Positions 1 through 11,663 of a stretch of 64,000 nt of DNA are shown piece after piece (the stretch's first letter is position 1; every line of letters begins with the position of its first letter). The stretch is from Beta vulgaris subsp. vulgaris (Eukaryota > Streptophyta > Magnoliopsida > Caryophyllales > Amaranthaceae): the NCBI RefSeq assembly GCF_026745355.1, contig NC_079207.1, positions 37,040,421-37,104,420 on the forward strand, given 5' to 3'. A program made the position numbers and the translations under genes. The notes below the pieces were generated by a model, which searched no databases, was not told the DNA's origin, and worked only from the letters and a program-made list of their open reading frames with translations.

Positions 1-1
1 C

Positions 2-1825
2 TCAATTCAAGAAACCCCCGTAGAGGAACAACAATTAGAATCTCCCAGAAGGAGTATGCGTAGAAGGAAGTTAATTGGGGAAGATGATGAAGAAGAAACC
101 CCGGAACAATCTCAGGGGGAAGAAGAAGAAATCACACCTGTTCCTCCGAAGGGAACTGTTTCTTCATCTTCCAAGAAACGGGTCGATCAAAGTGAATCTA
201 GGTATGTTTTGGGTTTTTGCGTCGATTTAGAATGGGCAAATAAAGTTGAATTTCAAGAATTAACCTCCATTCTAAAGGAACAAGGCATGTAATTCTTGTT
301 TGAATTTGCCTTTAATAACGCTCTTGTTCCTTTAGCTATGGATGAATTCTGTGCTAATTTTTGTAACACAATGGTATTGCACAACTGAGGTTAGAGGAAA
401 GAAAATAGGTTTAATCAAGCCACTTTAGGAAAGTTGGGAAGTTCCTTGCAAGGAACTGATTTGTACTTTAAACGGAAAGGAATTGTTTCTTTCCGAATTT
501 CCTCAAGACAAAATTTAGAATATTTTGGAGGAAACTGCTGGTAAAAACTAAACCATAACCTACTCTCTCCCCCTTCACAAAGTACTATTTAATTTGGTAT
601 GGAGAGCACTCATTTCGAACTGAAAAGAGGAATGAAGTGGGTCTCTGGATATGTGTTACATGTTTGCTTGGACCACACAATCAAATCAATTCCCTTCCCT
701 CTTCATTCAACATCTAACTCACTGATTGAGAAAACTGTGTATTGGTTACGGTGCTTGATAACTCTCTACTCATCACTTTGAAGTAGACTTACTGGTTGAC
801 TACATAGGGTAAACAAGGGAACATTTAATGAAAGACTTTAAATGGCTTGGTTTGTCTGTCCAAGAAGGGTCTCACTCAAGGGAGATGTTCCAAGTTCCTC
901 AATAAAGAAAATGCCTAAAGTTGATAGAGAGAAGAAATGATTTATCTTGGAGACCTGTTCCTAAACCGGAGGAACCAAACCTAAGAGGCGCAAAACATTG
1001 CTTACGAACCTAAATTCTGTTCCTCAAGAGTGAGGAAGAGCATCGTTAAAAATTGCTCCAATGTTTCTGTTCCTTCCAACAAGGACTCTCCTTAGTCCTT
1101 TCGGATAATGAGGAACAGGAACCAACTCTCAAGGAACCTACTCCACCATCTCCTAAACTTTTGTTCCTTTCACCCATCTGCCTCCATTTCTCCCTCATCC
1201 TTCTCTGTTCCTTCCAGTTTTGAGCAGTTGAAGGATGAAATAAAAGGCCAAATCCTTTTGCTTCCACCTCCACAACTTTCCACCCACACACATTCCTTTC
1301 CTCCATTATCACCCTTCACCTTCTGTTTCTATTCCGGAACAGATGAACCTTCCATTCTAACCCCCAGTTCCTCACAAAATCCACCATCTGCCTAGGTTCC
1401 AAGGGTAAGGAACATGAATTCGGATGATGCTAGCTGGGTATGATGTTTGTCTTCCTGCTAACATATGATCAAATTTTATAATCATCTTCATTGGACTTTG
1501 GACGCTAAACTGATACAATGTGTCTTATGAAGAGCTTGAGTGATACAGTGTTGCGCACAAAAGAAGATGGACTCTATGGCCCGTGCCTTGGAGGACTTGA
1601 AGGAACAGTGGTTTCACCATGGGTGGTGATGAAAAATTGGAGGATGTGGTGAAGAAGAGTTGTGAGGAAACACCATTCCCCTTCCTCTTAGTTTTTTTTT
1701 GTTGTTCGTTTCTTTCTTATAAGGAACACATCTTTTGTTTAATCCTTTTCTTCTTTCTTTGTTTTGTATGGAACAAGTGCTATATAATCAATAACTTTTG
1801 CTATAATGTCTGTGTTTCTAAATGA
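2..1825 (+). pseudogene. Decayed extra 3' ORF of the copia element (putative plant transposon protein-like)
   Basis: A stretch open from the window edge encodes an acidic, Pro/Ser-rich segment followed by a block containing YVLGFCVDLEWANKVEFQEL and ends at a stop at 290-292. Reading then continues in shifted frames through a segment with a VRGKKI-like motif near 390-405, and a Pro/Ser-rich piece at 1108-1395. Near 1485-1620 a mutated coil-like segment (LDAK..., ALEDLKEQWFHHG) can be read. The first part resembles the 'putative plant transposon protein' domain that occurs downstream of pol in some plant retroelements. At least three frameshifts or stops are visible, so it is a relic. Position between pol (outside the window) and the 3' LTR fits the extra ORF of Sireviruses. 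The family assignment is recognition by eye and moderately sure. Confidence 0.5.
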
Positions 1826-2227
1826 TTTGCATATTTCTTCCTTGGAATGGCTAGTATTATGTTGATTGATGTTTGAGCAGTTTACTCTTTATATTCTAAC
1901 TTAACCACAATGGTGCTTGTATATTGGTCTTAAGGTGTTAACTAATTCATATACATGCAGCGTCTGTTCTTTTTGAGGATGACAAAGGGGGAAAATGATT
2001 TAAGGAACAAACTGTACAACAAACTGTACATAACTTAAAAAACTTGAAAAGTGAAAAAAAAAAATTAAAAATGGATAAGGTAAATGAAAATCAAAAATAG
2101 GTTAAGGTAAATGAAAAATCAAAATTCAGTTACTCACATAATTGTGTTTTATTTTTCATTTTCTTCTTTATGTTTTATCATTAACATTCACTTATATTAT
2201 TTGTTATTTTCCTTAGTTTGTACCTTT

Positions 2228-2281
2228 GTTGTCATCATCAAAAAGGGGGAAATTGTTGAACCCTAGTTTTGATGATGACAA
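2228..2281 (+). promoter_or_regulatory. Polypurine tract and inverted repeat straddling the internal/3' LTR junction
   Basis: AAAAAGGGGGAAA lies at 2240-2252, one base before the LTR start TGTTGAACC at 2254, as expected for the plus-strand primer of reverse transcription. It is flanked by TTGTCATCATCAAAA (about 2229-2243) and its reverse complement TTTTGATGATGACAA (about 2267-2281), giving a potential stem that places the purine tract in the loop. A similar palindrome near the polypurine tract is, as I recall, a Sirevirus trait. Confidence 0.75.
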
Positions 2282-3603
2282 AGAAACAAAGATACAAACT
2301 AAGTAGTGAACTAATGAGTTATTCAAGTGTATGGTGTTTAAGGTATCAATGAAAGGAATGGAGAATACAAGTCAAGGAAGAAGTCAAGAGAGGATTTCAA
2401 AGGCTAAGTAAAGAAGTTTCTATAAGTTGATCTGAGCAAGCATTGGATCAAGAAGAATAGAAGCTAGGCGTTTTATTTCTAGTTCCAATGTAAAGGAACA
2501 AAGTAAGAATGGTAAGGAACAATGGAGCTTTTTGAGAATGAGAGTTTGTTCCTTTGTAAGGAACAAACTAAGTGGCACTAAGCGAATATGTTAAAGGAAC
2601 TTAGTTAATAAAAGGAGCTAGACTTAGGCGTGCAAAAGTGTAACGGTTAAAAGTGCAATTGAGTAAGTCATGCCTAAATTATAGGGAATTAGTTTTATCT
2701 AATTTCAAATGATAAAATCAGTTTAAAAAGAAAATCCGTTTGAGTAAAAGATTTTTTTTTCGGAAAAGAAAGAAAATAAATATCCGGTTTTTAAGAAAGA
2801 ATTTGTTTAAAAGATATTATTTTCTTAAAAGATTAAAATTCAGTTTTAAAGATAAAACTGTTTTTATAAAACTGATTTTCGGATAAGCTCAAGGAACTCC
2901 TATTACTTAGGAGTAATGGCTAAAATTATCCACGTTCATTTTTAGATCATGGATCATGGGACATGATGTGAAAGTGTTCCTTAGGGGAAGGAACATCATG
3001 GGTTAATGGACTTACTGTAATCAAGTTTTAATCCACGTTCTTTATGAGTATTACTATAAATATTGAAGCCTAGATAAGTTCCAAATTGTGTCTGACTAAG
3101 TAATTATTTAACTAATTAAGTGTCAGTGCCTTCATTCTCTCATAATAGCCATTTGTTCTTTGCTTTCTTACTCTAATTCCACTAAGCTTATTTCGATCAA
3201 ATTGTATTTTGGTTTTTGGCGTAAGGGAACTTTGAGTGAAGTTCTGTAAGAGTAAGGCTTTGAGTGAAGCTTGTATGAGTGAGGAAACTTCGAGTGAAGT
3301 TGAGAGGAACTGATGTTAAGGGAACAGTGGCTCAGGAACTTGAGTTAGGAACTCAAGGTGTGGCTCGAGTTAAAATTAGGTTGTAACAAAGTTGTTTGGC
3401 CTAATTAGTGAAAGAGTTGAGTTTAAAATCCCTAGTGGTCGAGGTTGTTTCTTCTTGTTGGGCCCAAGAAGTTTTTCCTCGCAAAAATCCCTCTTGTTCC
3501 TCTAGCTTGTTTATTCGTTTAAGTTTTAATTTCCGCAAAAAGTTACGTTTATTTCTACACCTACAATTCACCCCCTTCTTGTAGTGTTCCTAGGGAAATA
3601 ACA
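2254..3603 (+). repeat. 3' LTR of copia copy A
   Basis: 1350-bp LTR with TG...CA ends, near-identical in layout to the LTRs of copy B (6666-8011 and 11663-13011). It contains a TATA-like ACTATAAATATTGAAG stretch near 3051-3066, followed by TCATTCTCTCATAATAGCC, a likely transcription start region, and ends in a C-run then TTGTAGTGTTCCTAGGG. The LTR carries many AAGGAAC motifs. Small indels distinguish it from copy B, so the two elements are separate insertions of one family. Confidence 0.85.
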
Positions 3604-4895
3604 TTACTAATAAAAAAAACTTGGTGGTAATGGATTCCTGTAGGTTTGTTTTTATTTCGCCTACGAGGGATGAACGCGTATTTCACAACCTCATTGTAAA
3701 GGTTTTATTGAAAACGTTTTGAAGTTGCCAACAAGTCTTTAAAGTAAGACTCATAAATCTTATTGGATATTAAAAAATGGTAGGGACAAATTAGGTACTT
3801 ATTCAATTTAGATTTCCCCATCCTGACTTCATAGATGGTCAATGAACCGTAGATTAAGTTTGGGGGGTGGGGTTGCGGGTGGTGGTGCGGGTACGAACAC
3901 CGTCAGGAACCATGTCGCTCATTGCTGGCCTCTACTTATCGATTCATGTCAATTTTTATGCAGAATAATAACATAAAAATTTCGATACACCTGAAAAATA
4001 ATTTAGTCAAGGTTTTGGTTTAGGAAACACATAAAAAGACTATTATTTAGTGACAAGTTATTAAGCAATCAAATTACAGGGAACATAACAGGTTGTTCAA
4101 ATTATCTGATCAATACTAGCTAGAATAGTTCTTTAAGTTTTGATCAACAAAAATAACATATGGGTGATGAAAGCATAAATAGGACAATCACGTAACATGC
4201 ACATGTGCGTAAAATAAATAGAAAAGAAATAAAAGGGGTAGAATGTACAAAGGAACGGTTTTTATATTAAAGTTCTACATTTGGAAAGAAATAGTTAGGC
4301 TCTTCAATATAAAAATAAAGAATTTATTCAATGACCCTCAAGATTATACGTGGCTTGGGTCTGAGAGATTGACAAACTTTAGGACGAGCAATTGTGAAGC
4401 CTGAAGATATTGACGTATGTATGAATGTTTGAATGTCTAAAATTATGTGTTTTGTAGAGAGGTTTTGTAGTTATGTCGAAGTGTATAAAGTCGTAATGTG
4501 TGTATGAAAAACCATATGAAATCAAGACCTATTTATAGGAAAAACATAATCTGCGTCACGCAGAGAGAGCGTTAGACGCACATCTCTATGTGACGCATAA
4601 TTACACGTGGTGAACATTGTCGTGCCTTACGCAATATGTTCAATCAGCTACGTACACGTGGTACACACCTATAAAAAGATTAAAAAAAAGAACATTGTGC
4701 GTCACGAAGGGAAGTGCGTCAAGCGCACGACTTTGTGTGACGCAAAGTGCCACTTGTCAAGCGCATATTGGTGCGCCTGACAGTTGGATGATGGTACACC
4801 AGGTGCACGCCTTGCTTTTTGACAACTTTTTTTTTTTTATAAAACGTGTTTTATTGATTTTCTTTTATCTTTTAAGTCTGAAAATTGGATTTATA
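3604..4895. other. Intergenic stretch between copia copy A and the MULE; no gene recognised
   Basis: No convincing coding sequence was found. The part at 4440-4545 contains a CTATTTATAGG box in a context resembling the promoter of an LTR, but no partner LTR was identified. From 4551 to 4790 the sequence has repeated CGTCACGCA-type motifs (separate entry). Confidence 0.5.
4551..4790. repeat. Diverged direct/inverted repeats of a GCGTCACGCA-type motif
   Basis: CTGCGTCACGCAG at 4551-4563 is a near-perfect palindrome. Related words recur: TGTGACGCATAA near 4590, TGCGTCACGAAG near 4698, GTGCGTCAAGCGCAC near 4712, TGTGTGACGCAAAG near 4736 and GTGCCACTTGTCAAGCGCA near 4747. They occur in both orientations, so the stretch could fold or could be the eroded end of an unidentified element. 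Confidence 0.5.
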
Positions 4896-5009
4896 GGAAA
4901 AATTGACACCATGGGGCTGAACTATACCCGGTTTTCTTTAATAGGGACAAACTTTCAATATTCCAGTGGGGAGCCCAAGTATTGTATGACCCGGATTTGC
5001 GTGGATCCA
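4896..5009 (+). repeat. MULE left terminal inverted repeat
   Basis: About 114 bp starting GGAAAAATTGACACC. It aligns with the reverse complement of 16890-17003 with only a few substitutions, up to GGATTTGCGTGGA. TIRs of MULEs commonly hold the transposase-binding site and the promoter of the gene reading inward. Confidence 0.85.
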
Positions 5010-5322
5010 GTTTACCAGAAACTGGCTTAGGCAGTCATATGCTATGGTGGGTCCCAGTTTTAATGAAATTTTACAATTTCAATTTTTCAGACACCATTAA
5101 TCACATACACCATTAATCACCATTTTTTAGAGAGAAAAAGATAACCCTTCGTCTTCTTCCCTCCATTAATCACCATTATCAGCCCAACTGAACTCCATAT
5201 TTCTGAAGTTGGTGAAGTTGGAAAAATTGCTGTCGAAGTTGGAGAATTACGAAATTTGACAACCAACATTCCTAAAATTCGGTTCTACAACCAACATTCC
5301 TAAAATTCGCTTCTGATTCTAG

Positions 5323-5569
5323 GTATGATTTTTTTTAAACTCCTTTAAATTTGTAATTTTCCTTTGTACCATATCTCAATTATGTTGATAATGGGTGAAT
5401 TAGGTTGATTTAACAATCTGAAAGTTAAAAATTGAAACTTGGAGAAAAATGGTGAAGTTTAAAGATTCTAGGTTTTGTTTTTCTTAACTGTTTAATTTAT
5501 GAGTTATGATGATGATATCTTTACTGTTCAATTTATTAGTTTATTGTGTTTGTTTTTGTATTAGCTTAG
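5323..5569 (+). other. Probable 5'-UTR intron of the MULE transposase gene
   Basis: TTCTAG/GTATGA gives a donor at 5323 and TTAGCTTAG/GAATGG gives an acceptor at 5568-5569, two bases before the start codon chosen for the transposase. The stretch is T-rich as plant introns are. Without the intron the reading frame would gain a hydrophobic leader starting at 5506 that is not expected in this family. Confidence 0.5.
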
Positions 5570-6665
5570 GAATGGATAATGTGACCTTGAGGTTTTGGCA
5601 TGGGGAACTGTTTAAAAAACACGACAAAGGGTGGTTGGAGTATGTTGGTGGTAGTGGTAGAACATTTGCGGTTGACCCAGACGAATTATGTTGGTGGTTT
5701 CTTGAGGATATGGCTAAAAAATGTGGTAGTTATAGGGTGATTGAAGAGATCTTTTATTTGTTGCCTGGTAAGAAATTGGTTGATGGGTTGGTAAGGGTTT
5801 ACAATGATAAAGAGGTTCTAGCTATGGCAGAGGTGGTTTTGAAAACAAGGTTTATGGATTTGTATGTCATTCATGGCATAGATAAGCTAGTGGTTCTTGA
5901 AGAGCCTGCTGGGCTGTTGGAAGGGCCAGAAGGAACATTCCCACCTTTGAACCCAGGATTAAACCAGCCCAATGACCCACCTTGCAACCCAATTGACACA
6001 CCACTCACTGACCAAGATAAAAACACAAGCAAAAGCCCAACTGAAAAGCCCACTTATCCAAATGAAAACCCACCTCCACCAAATATCAGAAACACAAAAA
6101 GTGGCCCAAATGAAAACTCACCTGCACAAAAAATAAGAAACAAAAAAAGTCCTGCCAAGAAGTTAATACCAGTGAGGTCAAGTTCTAGGATTAAAGATTC
6201 CATAGCAGAAGTACAGTTCTGTACCACAAATCTAAATCAGATCTGCCTCCCCCTGATATACCTATTATTGAGCCAACTCCTTGTAGTTCCACATCAAATG
6301 AAACACAGTCAACCCAAGAAACTCCACAAACACAGTCACAAACTGTATCCTAAACAGCTCCACAAACACAGTCACAAGATCAACCACCAATACCACCTTC
6401 AGAAACACCTATATCTGGGAAAAAACCAGTTACTGAGCCTGAAGAAGCTTTCATTTATGACCAAGAAACGTTTCCACATGAATACAATCAGTGGTATGAT
6501 AATAGACCAGAGAGTCCACTGACCTTAAAGGAGCTCCTTGGGAAAGAATCTTCTGAAGAAGAATCAGATCCTGAGTATGAACCTTATGGTGATTCTGATG
6601 GAGATGATGAGTATGATACTGAGCTAGAACCTGAAAGATTGAGTGATCTAGAGAGGGAAGAAGAA

Positions 6666-8011
6666 TGTTGAACCCTAGTTTTGATAATGACAAAGAAACA
6701 AAGGAACAAACTAAGTAGTGAACTAATGAGTTATTTAAGTGTATGGTGTTTAAGGTATCAATGAAGGAACTGGGAGAATACGAAGTCAAGAAGAAGTCAA
6801 GAGAGGATTTCAAAGGCTAAGTAAAGAAGTTTCTATGTTGATACTGGAGCAAGCATTGGATCAAGAAAATAGAAGCTAGGCGTTTTATTTTCTAGTTCCA
6901 ATGTAAAGGAACAAAGAAGAATGGTAAGGAACGTGGCAGTTATTTGAGAATGAGAGTTTGTTCCTTTGTAAGGAACAAACTAAGTGGCACTAACAATATG
7001 TTAAAGGAACTGTTAATAAAAGGAACTAGACTTAGGCGTGCATATATAACGTTAAAAGATAATTGAGTAAGTCATGCCTTAATTATAGGAAATTAGTTAT
7101 ATCTAATTTCAAATGATAAAATCAGTTTTAAAAAGAAAATCTGTTTTAGAAAAGATTTTATTTTTCGGAAAATAAGAAAATAAATATCCGGTTGTTAGAA
7201 AGATTTTTTTAAAGATATTATTTTCTTAAAGATTAAAAATTCAGTTTAAAGATAAAAAAGTTTTTATAAAACTGATTTTCGGATATAGCTCAAGGAACTC
7301 CTATTACTTAGGAGTAATGGCTGAATTATCCACGTTCATTTATAGTTCATGGGATCATGGGACATGATGTAAAACGTGTTCCTTAGGGGAAGGAACATCA
7401 TGGGTTAATGGACAAACATGTACTCTATTTAATCCCACGTTCTTCATGATTAACACTATAAATATAGAAGTCTAGATAAGTTCCAAATGTGTCTGACTAA
7501 GTAATTAAGTGAGTTTAACTATTAAGTGTCAGTGCCTTCATTCTCTCATAATAGCCATTTGTTCTTTGCCTTCTTACTCTAATTCCACTAAGCTTATTTC
7601 GATCAATTGTATTTTGGTTTTTGGGGTAAGGGAACTTTGAGTGAAGTTCTGTAAGAGAGAAGGCTTTGAGTGAAGCTTGTATGTGTGAGAAAACTTCGAG
7701 TGAAGTTGAGAGGAACTGCTGTTAAGGGAACAGTGGCTCAGGAACTTGAGTTTAGGAACTCAAGGTGTGGCTCGAGTTAGAATTAGGTTGTAAAAAAGTT
7801 GTTTGGCCTAATTAGTGAAAGTGTTGAGTTTAAAATCCCTAGTGGTCGAGGTTGTTTCTTCTTGTTGGGCCCAAGAAGTTTTTCCTCGTAAAAATCCCTT
7901 GTGTTCTTTTAGCTTGTTTATTCGTTTAAGTTTTAATTTCCGCAAAAAGTTACGTTTATTTCTACACCTACAATTCACCCCCCCTCTTGTAGTGTTCCTA
8001 GGGAAATAACA
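6666..8011 (+). repeat. 5' LTR of copia copy B
   Basis: 1346 bp, TGTTGAACC...AATAACA. It contains AACACTATAAATATAGAAG near 7453-7471 as a likely TATA region and the transcription start/R region after it. It differs from the 3' LTR by scattered single-base indels, mostly losses in this copy. Confidence 0.9.
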
Positions 8012-8024
8012 ATTGGTATCAGAG
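8011..8024 (+). promoter_or_regulatory. Primer-binding site of copia copy B
   Basis: ATTGGTATCAGAGC follows the LTR directly; TGGTATCAGAGC matches the 3' end of plant initiator methionine tRNA, the usual minus-strand primer of plant copia elements. Confidence 0.9.
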
Positions 8025-8075
8025 CAAGAACTCACGTAAGATAGGAAACCCTATTGAGAAAAAATCCAAGGAACA

Positions 8076-9161
8076 ATGAATACCACCGAGAAACTTGAAG
8101 AAGGTTATTCCACTCAAAGGCCTCCTATGTTCAATGGGAAGTACTACAACTATTGGAAGAACCGCATGGAGATATTCATCAAGGCTGAAAACTATCAGGT
8201 ATGGAGAGTCATTGAAGTTGGTGATTTCGAAGTCACAACTACAAATGACAAAAATGAGGTAACTCTTAAACCCCTCTCTGATTATGACAAATCTGATTTT
8301 GAAAAAATGGAAGTAAATGCCATGGCTATTAAATTATTGCATTGTGGACTTGGACCCCATGAACATAATAGGATCATGGGATGCAAATCCGCAAAGCAAA
8401 TATGGGATTTACTAGAAGTAACCCACGAAGGAACTAATGAAGTTAAAAGATCGAAAATTGATTTACTTATGAATCAATATGAACTGTTCTGCATGAAATC
8501 CAAAGAAAGCATCCGAGACATGTTTACTCGTTTTACTAACATTATAAATGAGTTGGCTTCTCTTGGAAAGTTTATTTCATCTGAGGAACAGGTTCGAAAG
8601 GTTCTTAGGAGTCTTCCTAAGGACAGATGGATGGCTAAAGTCACTGCTCTTCAAGAAACAAAAGACTTCACTAAGTTCAACTTAGAACAGCTGGCAGGGT
8701 CACTTATGACTCATGAGCTTCACCTTGATACTGAATATGGTGAAAGCTCCAAATCAAAATCAATTGCTCTCAAAGCAGATGATGAAGATGATTCGGACTT
8801 AGAAGAAGAAGAAGCAGCCCTCATGGTTCGAAAATTTCGAAAGATGTACAGGAACATGAAGAATGGAAACTTCAAAGGTAAAACTAAGAAATTTTCTAAC
8901 AAAGCTGCTTGTCATAAATGTGGAAGTACAGATCACTTCATCAAGGAATGTCCTCTTTGGGAAAATGACAAAACCAAAGAAAGGAACAAGGAACGCTTTG
9001 CTGAAAGGAACAAAGAATCAAAAGCACCTTTCTCTAAGGCAAATGTGCGCAAAGCTATGATAGCTGCTTGGGGAGATTCAGAGACGGAAGAAGAAGAGGA
9101 ACAACCAACTGAAGAAACAGCAAACCTTTGCCTCATGGCAAACACTGACGAAAAAGAATGA
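8076..9161 (+). CDS. Gag polyprotein of copia copy B
   Basis: An uninterrupted 361-codon frame begins with ATG 65 bp behind the LTR. Residues about 15-230 form the copia Gag core (MFNGKYYNYWKNRMEIF..., later LMNQYELFCMKSKESIRDMFTRFTNIINEL). An acidic segment follows and then a CCHC zinc knuckle, CHKCGSTDHFIKEC, at about residues 279-292. Gag packages the element RNA in cytoplasmic particles. A second knuckle, CMYCGKVGHYINQC, lies downstream at 9735-9776 in another frame, so the original Gag was longer. Large Gag with two knuckles fits Sireviruses. The stop at 9159-9161 may therefore be a secondary truncation. Because pol is deleted, this protein could at best act for other copies. Confidence 0.85.
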   Translation: MNTTEKLEEGYSTQRPPMFNGKYYNYWKNRMEIFIKAENYQVWRVIEVGDFEVTTTNDKNEVTLKPLSDYDKSDFEKMEVNAMAIKLLHCGLGPHEHNRIMGCKSAKQIWDLLEVTHEGTNEVKRSKIDLLMNQYELFCMKSKESIRDMFTRFTNIINELASLGKFISSEEQVRKVLRSLPKDRWMAKVTALQETKDFTKFNLEQLAGSLMTHELHLDTEYGESSKSKSIALKADDEDDSDLEEEEAALMVRKFRKMYRNMKNGNFKGKTKKFSNKAACHKCGSTDHFIKECPLWENDKTKERNKERFAERNKESKAPFSKANVRKAMIAAWGDSETEEEEEQPTEETANLCLMANTDEKE

Positions 9162-11663
9162 AGAAAAATTGAGGTAAGTCAACATGGACTTGAGTCAGAA
9201 CTAGATGGTAAAACTAGGCTGAAATATATGATCTTCTTTATGATGCAATTCTTGAATGTAGAGATGAACGTGAAAAACGTGAACAAACGGAACAAGCCTT
9301 AAAGTTTGCAAGGAACACATAGAATGGCTTAAGAAAATGAGAACTAGATGTTGAAACAGATTCTTTTATTTATTTGATAAAAACTTAAAATCAAAGAATT
9401 TATGAAAGTTTGAAAAATGAAAATTATCTAATTAATTTAGAGATTTCACACTTGAAAGAATTTGTCCCTGTTCTGAGTTCCTTTGATATAAGATCAACCC
9501 CTTTGAAAGGATACAGATCTGAGATTGAAAAATGAATAAAGAAAAAATTATTTTAAAGGAACAGATCTGTAATCTTAAAAAGGAACTGGTTGTCGCAAGG
9601 AACAGAGGCAAAATCATGAAAGTTCCTAAGTGGATTGAGAAACCACAGACCACAAGGAAGGAAGGTCTTGGTTTTGAAAACTACAAGAAAAGGAACAAGA
9701 CAAAGAAATATGTTGATCTACCTAGTGATAAGTTTGTATGTATTGTGGCAAGGTAGGTCATTACATAAATCAATGTCAATTAAAATCTGAATGATTGGGA
9801 AAAAGTGACAATAAGTAAGAAAAAATGGGTTGTCAAAACAAATCCTAGTCAAGAACAGGAACCCACGAAAGATGGGGTTCCTACAACTAACACTAGTTGA
9901 TTTTTGCAGGTTGGAGTGAGGGGGAACAACACATGGTATCTCGATAGTGGTTGTTCCAAGCACATGACAGGAGACAAAACGAAGTTTCTCTCACTCACAA
10001 CCTATGAAGGTGGGAGTGTAACATTTGGTGATAATAAGAAAGGTAACATAGTTGCTATGGGTAAGGTCGGTAAGTCACCATTACACTCCATTGAAAATGT
10101 ATTTTTAGTTGAAGGTCTAAAACATAATCTATTAAGCATTTCTCAATTCTGTGACAAAGGAAATACTGTAAAATTTGATAAAGAAAAATGCTTGATCATC
10201 AACATTAAAACTAAGAAGGTTATCTTGGAAGGAACAAGGAAAGGGAACACATACATTGTGGATCTAGACCTTGTTCCTCAAATCAATTTAACTTGTCTTA
10301 GTGTTATTGAAGATGATTCACTTCTTGGCACAAGCGTCTAGGACATGCTAGCTTTTCATTACTTGAGAAACTTAGATCAAAAGATCTTGTTTTAGGATTA
10401 CCATCCATAAAATTTCATATTGATCAAGTTTGTGATGCATGTGCACGAGGTAACAAGTAAGATCCTCTTTCAAATCTAAAACGATTGTAAGTACCACTAA
10501 ACCATTAGATTAATTCATATGGACTTATGTGGACCCATGAGAATTCAAAGCAGAAGTGGAAAGAGGTATGTACTTGTGATTGTAGATGACTACTCTAGGT
10601 ACACTTGGGTTATTTTTCTCACTAGTAAAGATGAAACTTATGATGAGTTCCTTGTCTTTGCTAAAAGAGTTCAAAACCTAAGTGGACATAAAATAATGCA
10701 CATTAGATCAGATCATGGCAAGGAATTCGAAAATTATAAATTTGATGACTAAGCAGAGATAATGGCCTAGATCATAATTTTTCTGCCCCTAGAACACCAC
10801 AACAAAATGGTGTTGTAGAAAGGAAAAATAGAACTTTGGAGGAAATGTCTAGAACCATGTTAATTGCTAGTGAACTTCCAAGGAACTTTTGGGCTGAAGC
10901 TGTTAATACTGCTTGTCACATAATTAATCGTGCCATGATGAGACCTATCATTAATAAAACTCCTTATGAACTTTATTTGGAAAGAAACCAAATATCATAT
11001 TTTAGAACATTTGGTGCAAATGTTATGTGCATAATAATGGAAAAGATAATCTTGGAAAATTTGATGCAAGGAGTGATGAAGCAACATTTTTAGGATACTC
11101 CTCACATAGTAAAGCTTATAGAGTATATAACAAAGAACTATGTGTGTTGAAGAAAGCATTCATGTAATCTTTGATGAATCTGACAAAATAATCCAAGCAT
11201 ACAGGTTGATGACTATGAGATAGGGTTAGCACAACCAGTACAAGGAACAGATTCACAAGAAGAAGAAAGTGAAAGAGGAAAGGAACGAGGAATTTAAAAA
11301 ATGAATCAATGATGTTCCTGTTCCTCAAGGAGAGAAGATGCTCCTGTTCCTCTAAATGAAGGAACTGAGTCCACGAGGCTAACAGAGGAACAACTGAGCA
11401 GAGTTCCTCATCACTCAAGGAACTCATGAGGAACAACATGTTCCTATAAGAGAGTTTCAACCAAAACCTTGGAGATTACAAAAATCACATCCTGTGGAAC
11501 TCATAATCAGCGACATATCCAAAGGTACGCAAACTAGATCTCAGTTAAGGAACTTTTGTGCATTTCATGCGTTCCTATCAATGATGGAACCAAGAAATCA
11601 TGAAGAAGCCTTAACTGACTCTGATTGGATTACTGCAATGCAAGCTGAATTAAATGAGTTTGA
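9162..11663 (+). pseudogene. Decayed gag C-terminus, protease and integrase of copia copy B; RT and RNase H deleted
   Basis: Coil-like Gag C-terminal sequence (9532-9756) and a second zinc knuckle (9735-9776) precede the aspartic protease with active-site motif WYLDSGCSKHMTG (about 9932-9970). The intact stretch 9904-10341 continues toward the pre-integrase region, which is shifted near 10330-10450 (LGHASFSLLEKL, CDACARG). The integrase core reads MDLCGPM... VIVDDYSRYTW (10519-10752), then NGVVERKNRTLEEMSRTM near 10808-10857 and LPRNFWAEAVNTACHIINR near 10878-10932. Many stops interrupt it. The last recognisable part, 11494-11685, is the linker that leads into RT (EPRNHEEALTDSDWITAMQAELNEFERN). 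At that point the sequence passes straight into LTR. Confidence 0.88.

Larger units (their letters stand above)
1..3603 (+). mobile_element. 3' part of a Sirevirus-like Ty1/copia LTR retrotransposon (copy A)
   Basis: The window opens inside the internal region of a copia-type element and leaves it at the end of its 3' LTR. Seen: a decayed extra ORF (1-1825), a non-coding stretch, a purine-rich tract ending at 2252, and an LTR starting TGTTGAACC at 2254 and ending ...AATAACA at 3603. The same LTR flanks copy B at 6666-13011, which carries copia gag, protease and integrase, so the class assignment is by homology to copy B. The five bases after the LTR are TTACT; the matching target-site copy would lie left of the window. 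Many short AAGGAAC-like motifs run through LTR and internal region alike. The Sirevirus assignment rests on the extra 3' ORF, the inverted repeat at the PPT/LTR junction and the two zinc knuckles of copy B. Confidence 0.8.

Noticed and set aside
7808..8035. Open frames within LTR sequences (also 12814-13035)
   Set aside because: They recur because the LTRs are repeated; LTR regulatory sequence, not genes.
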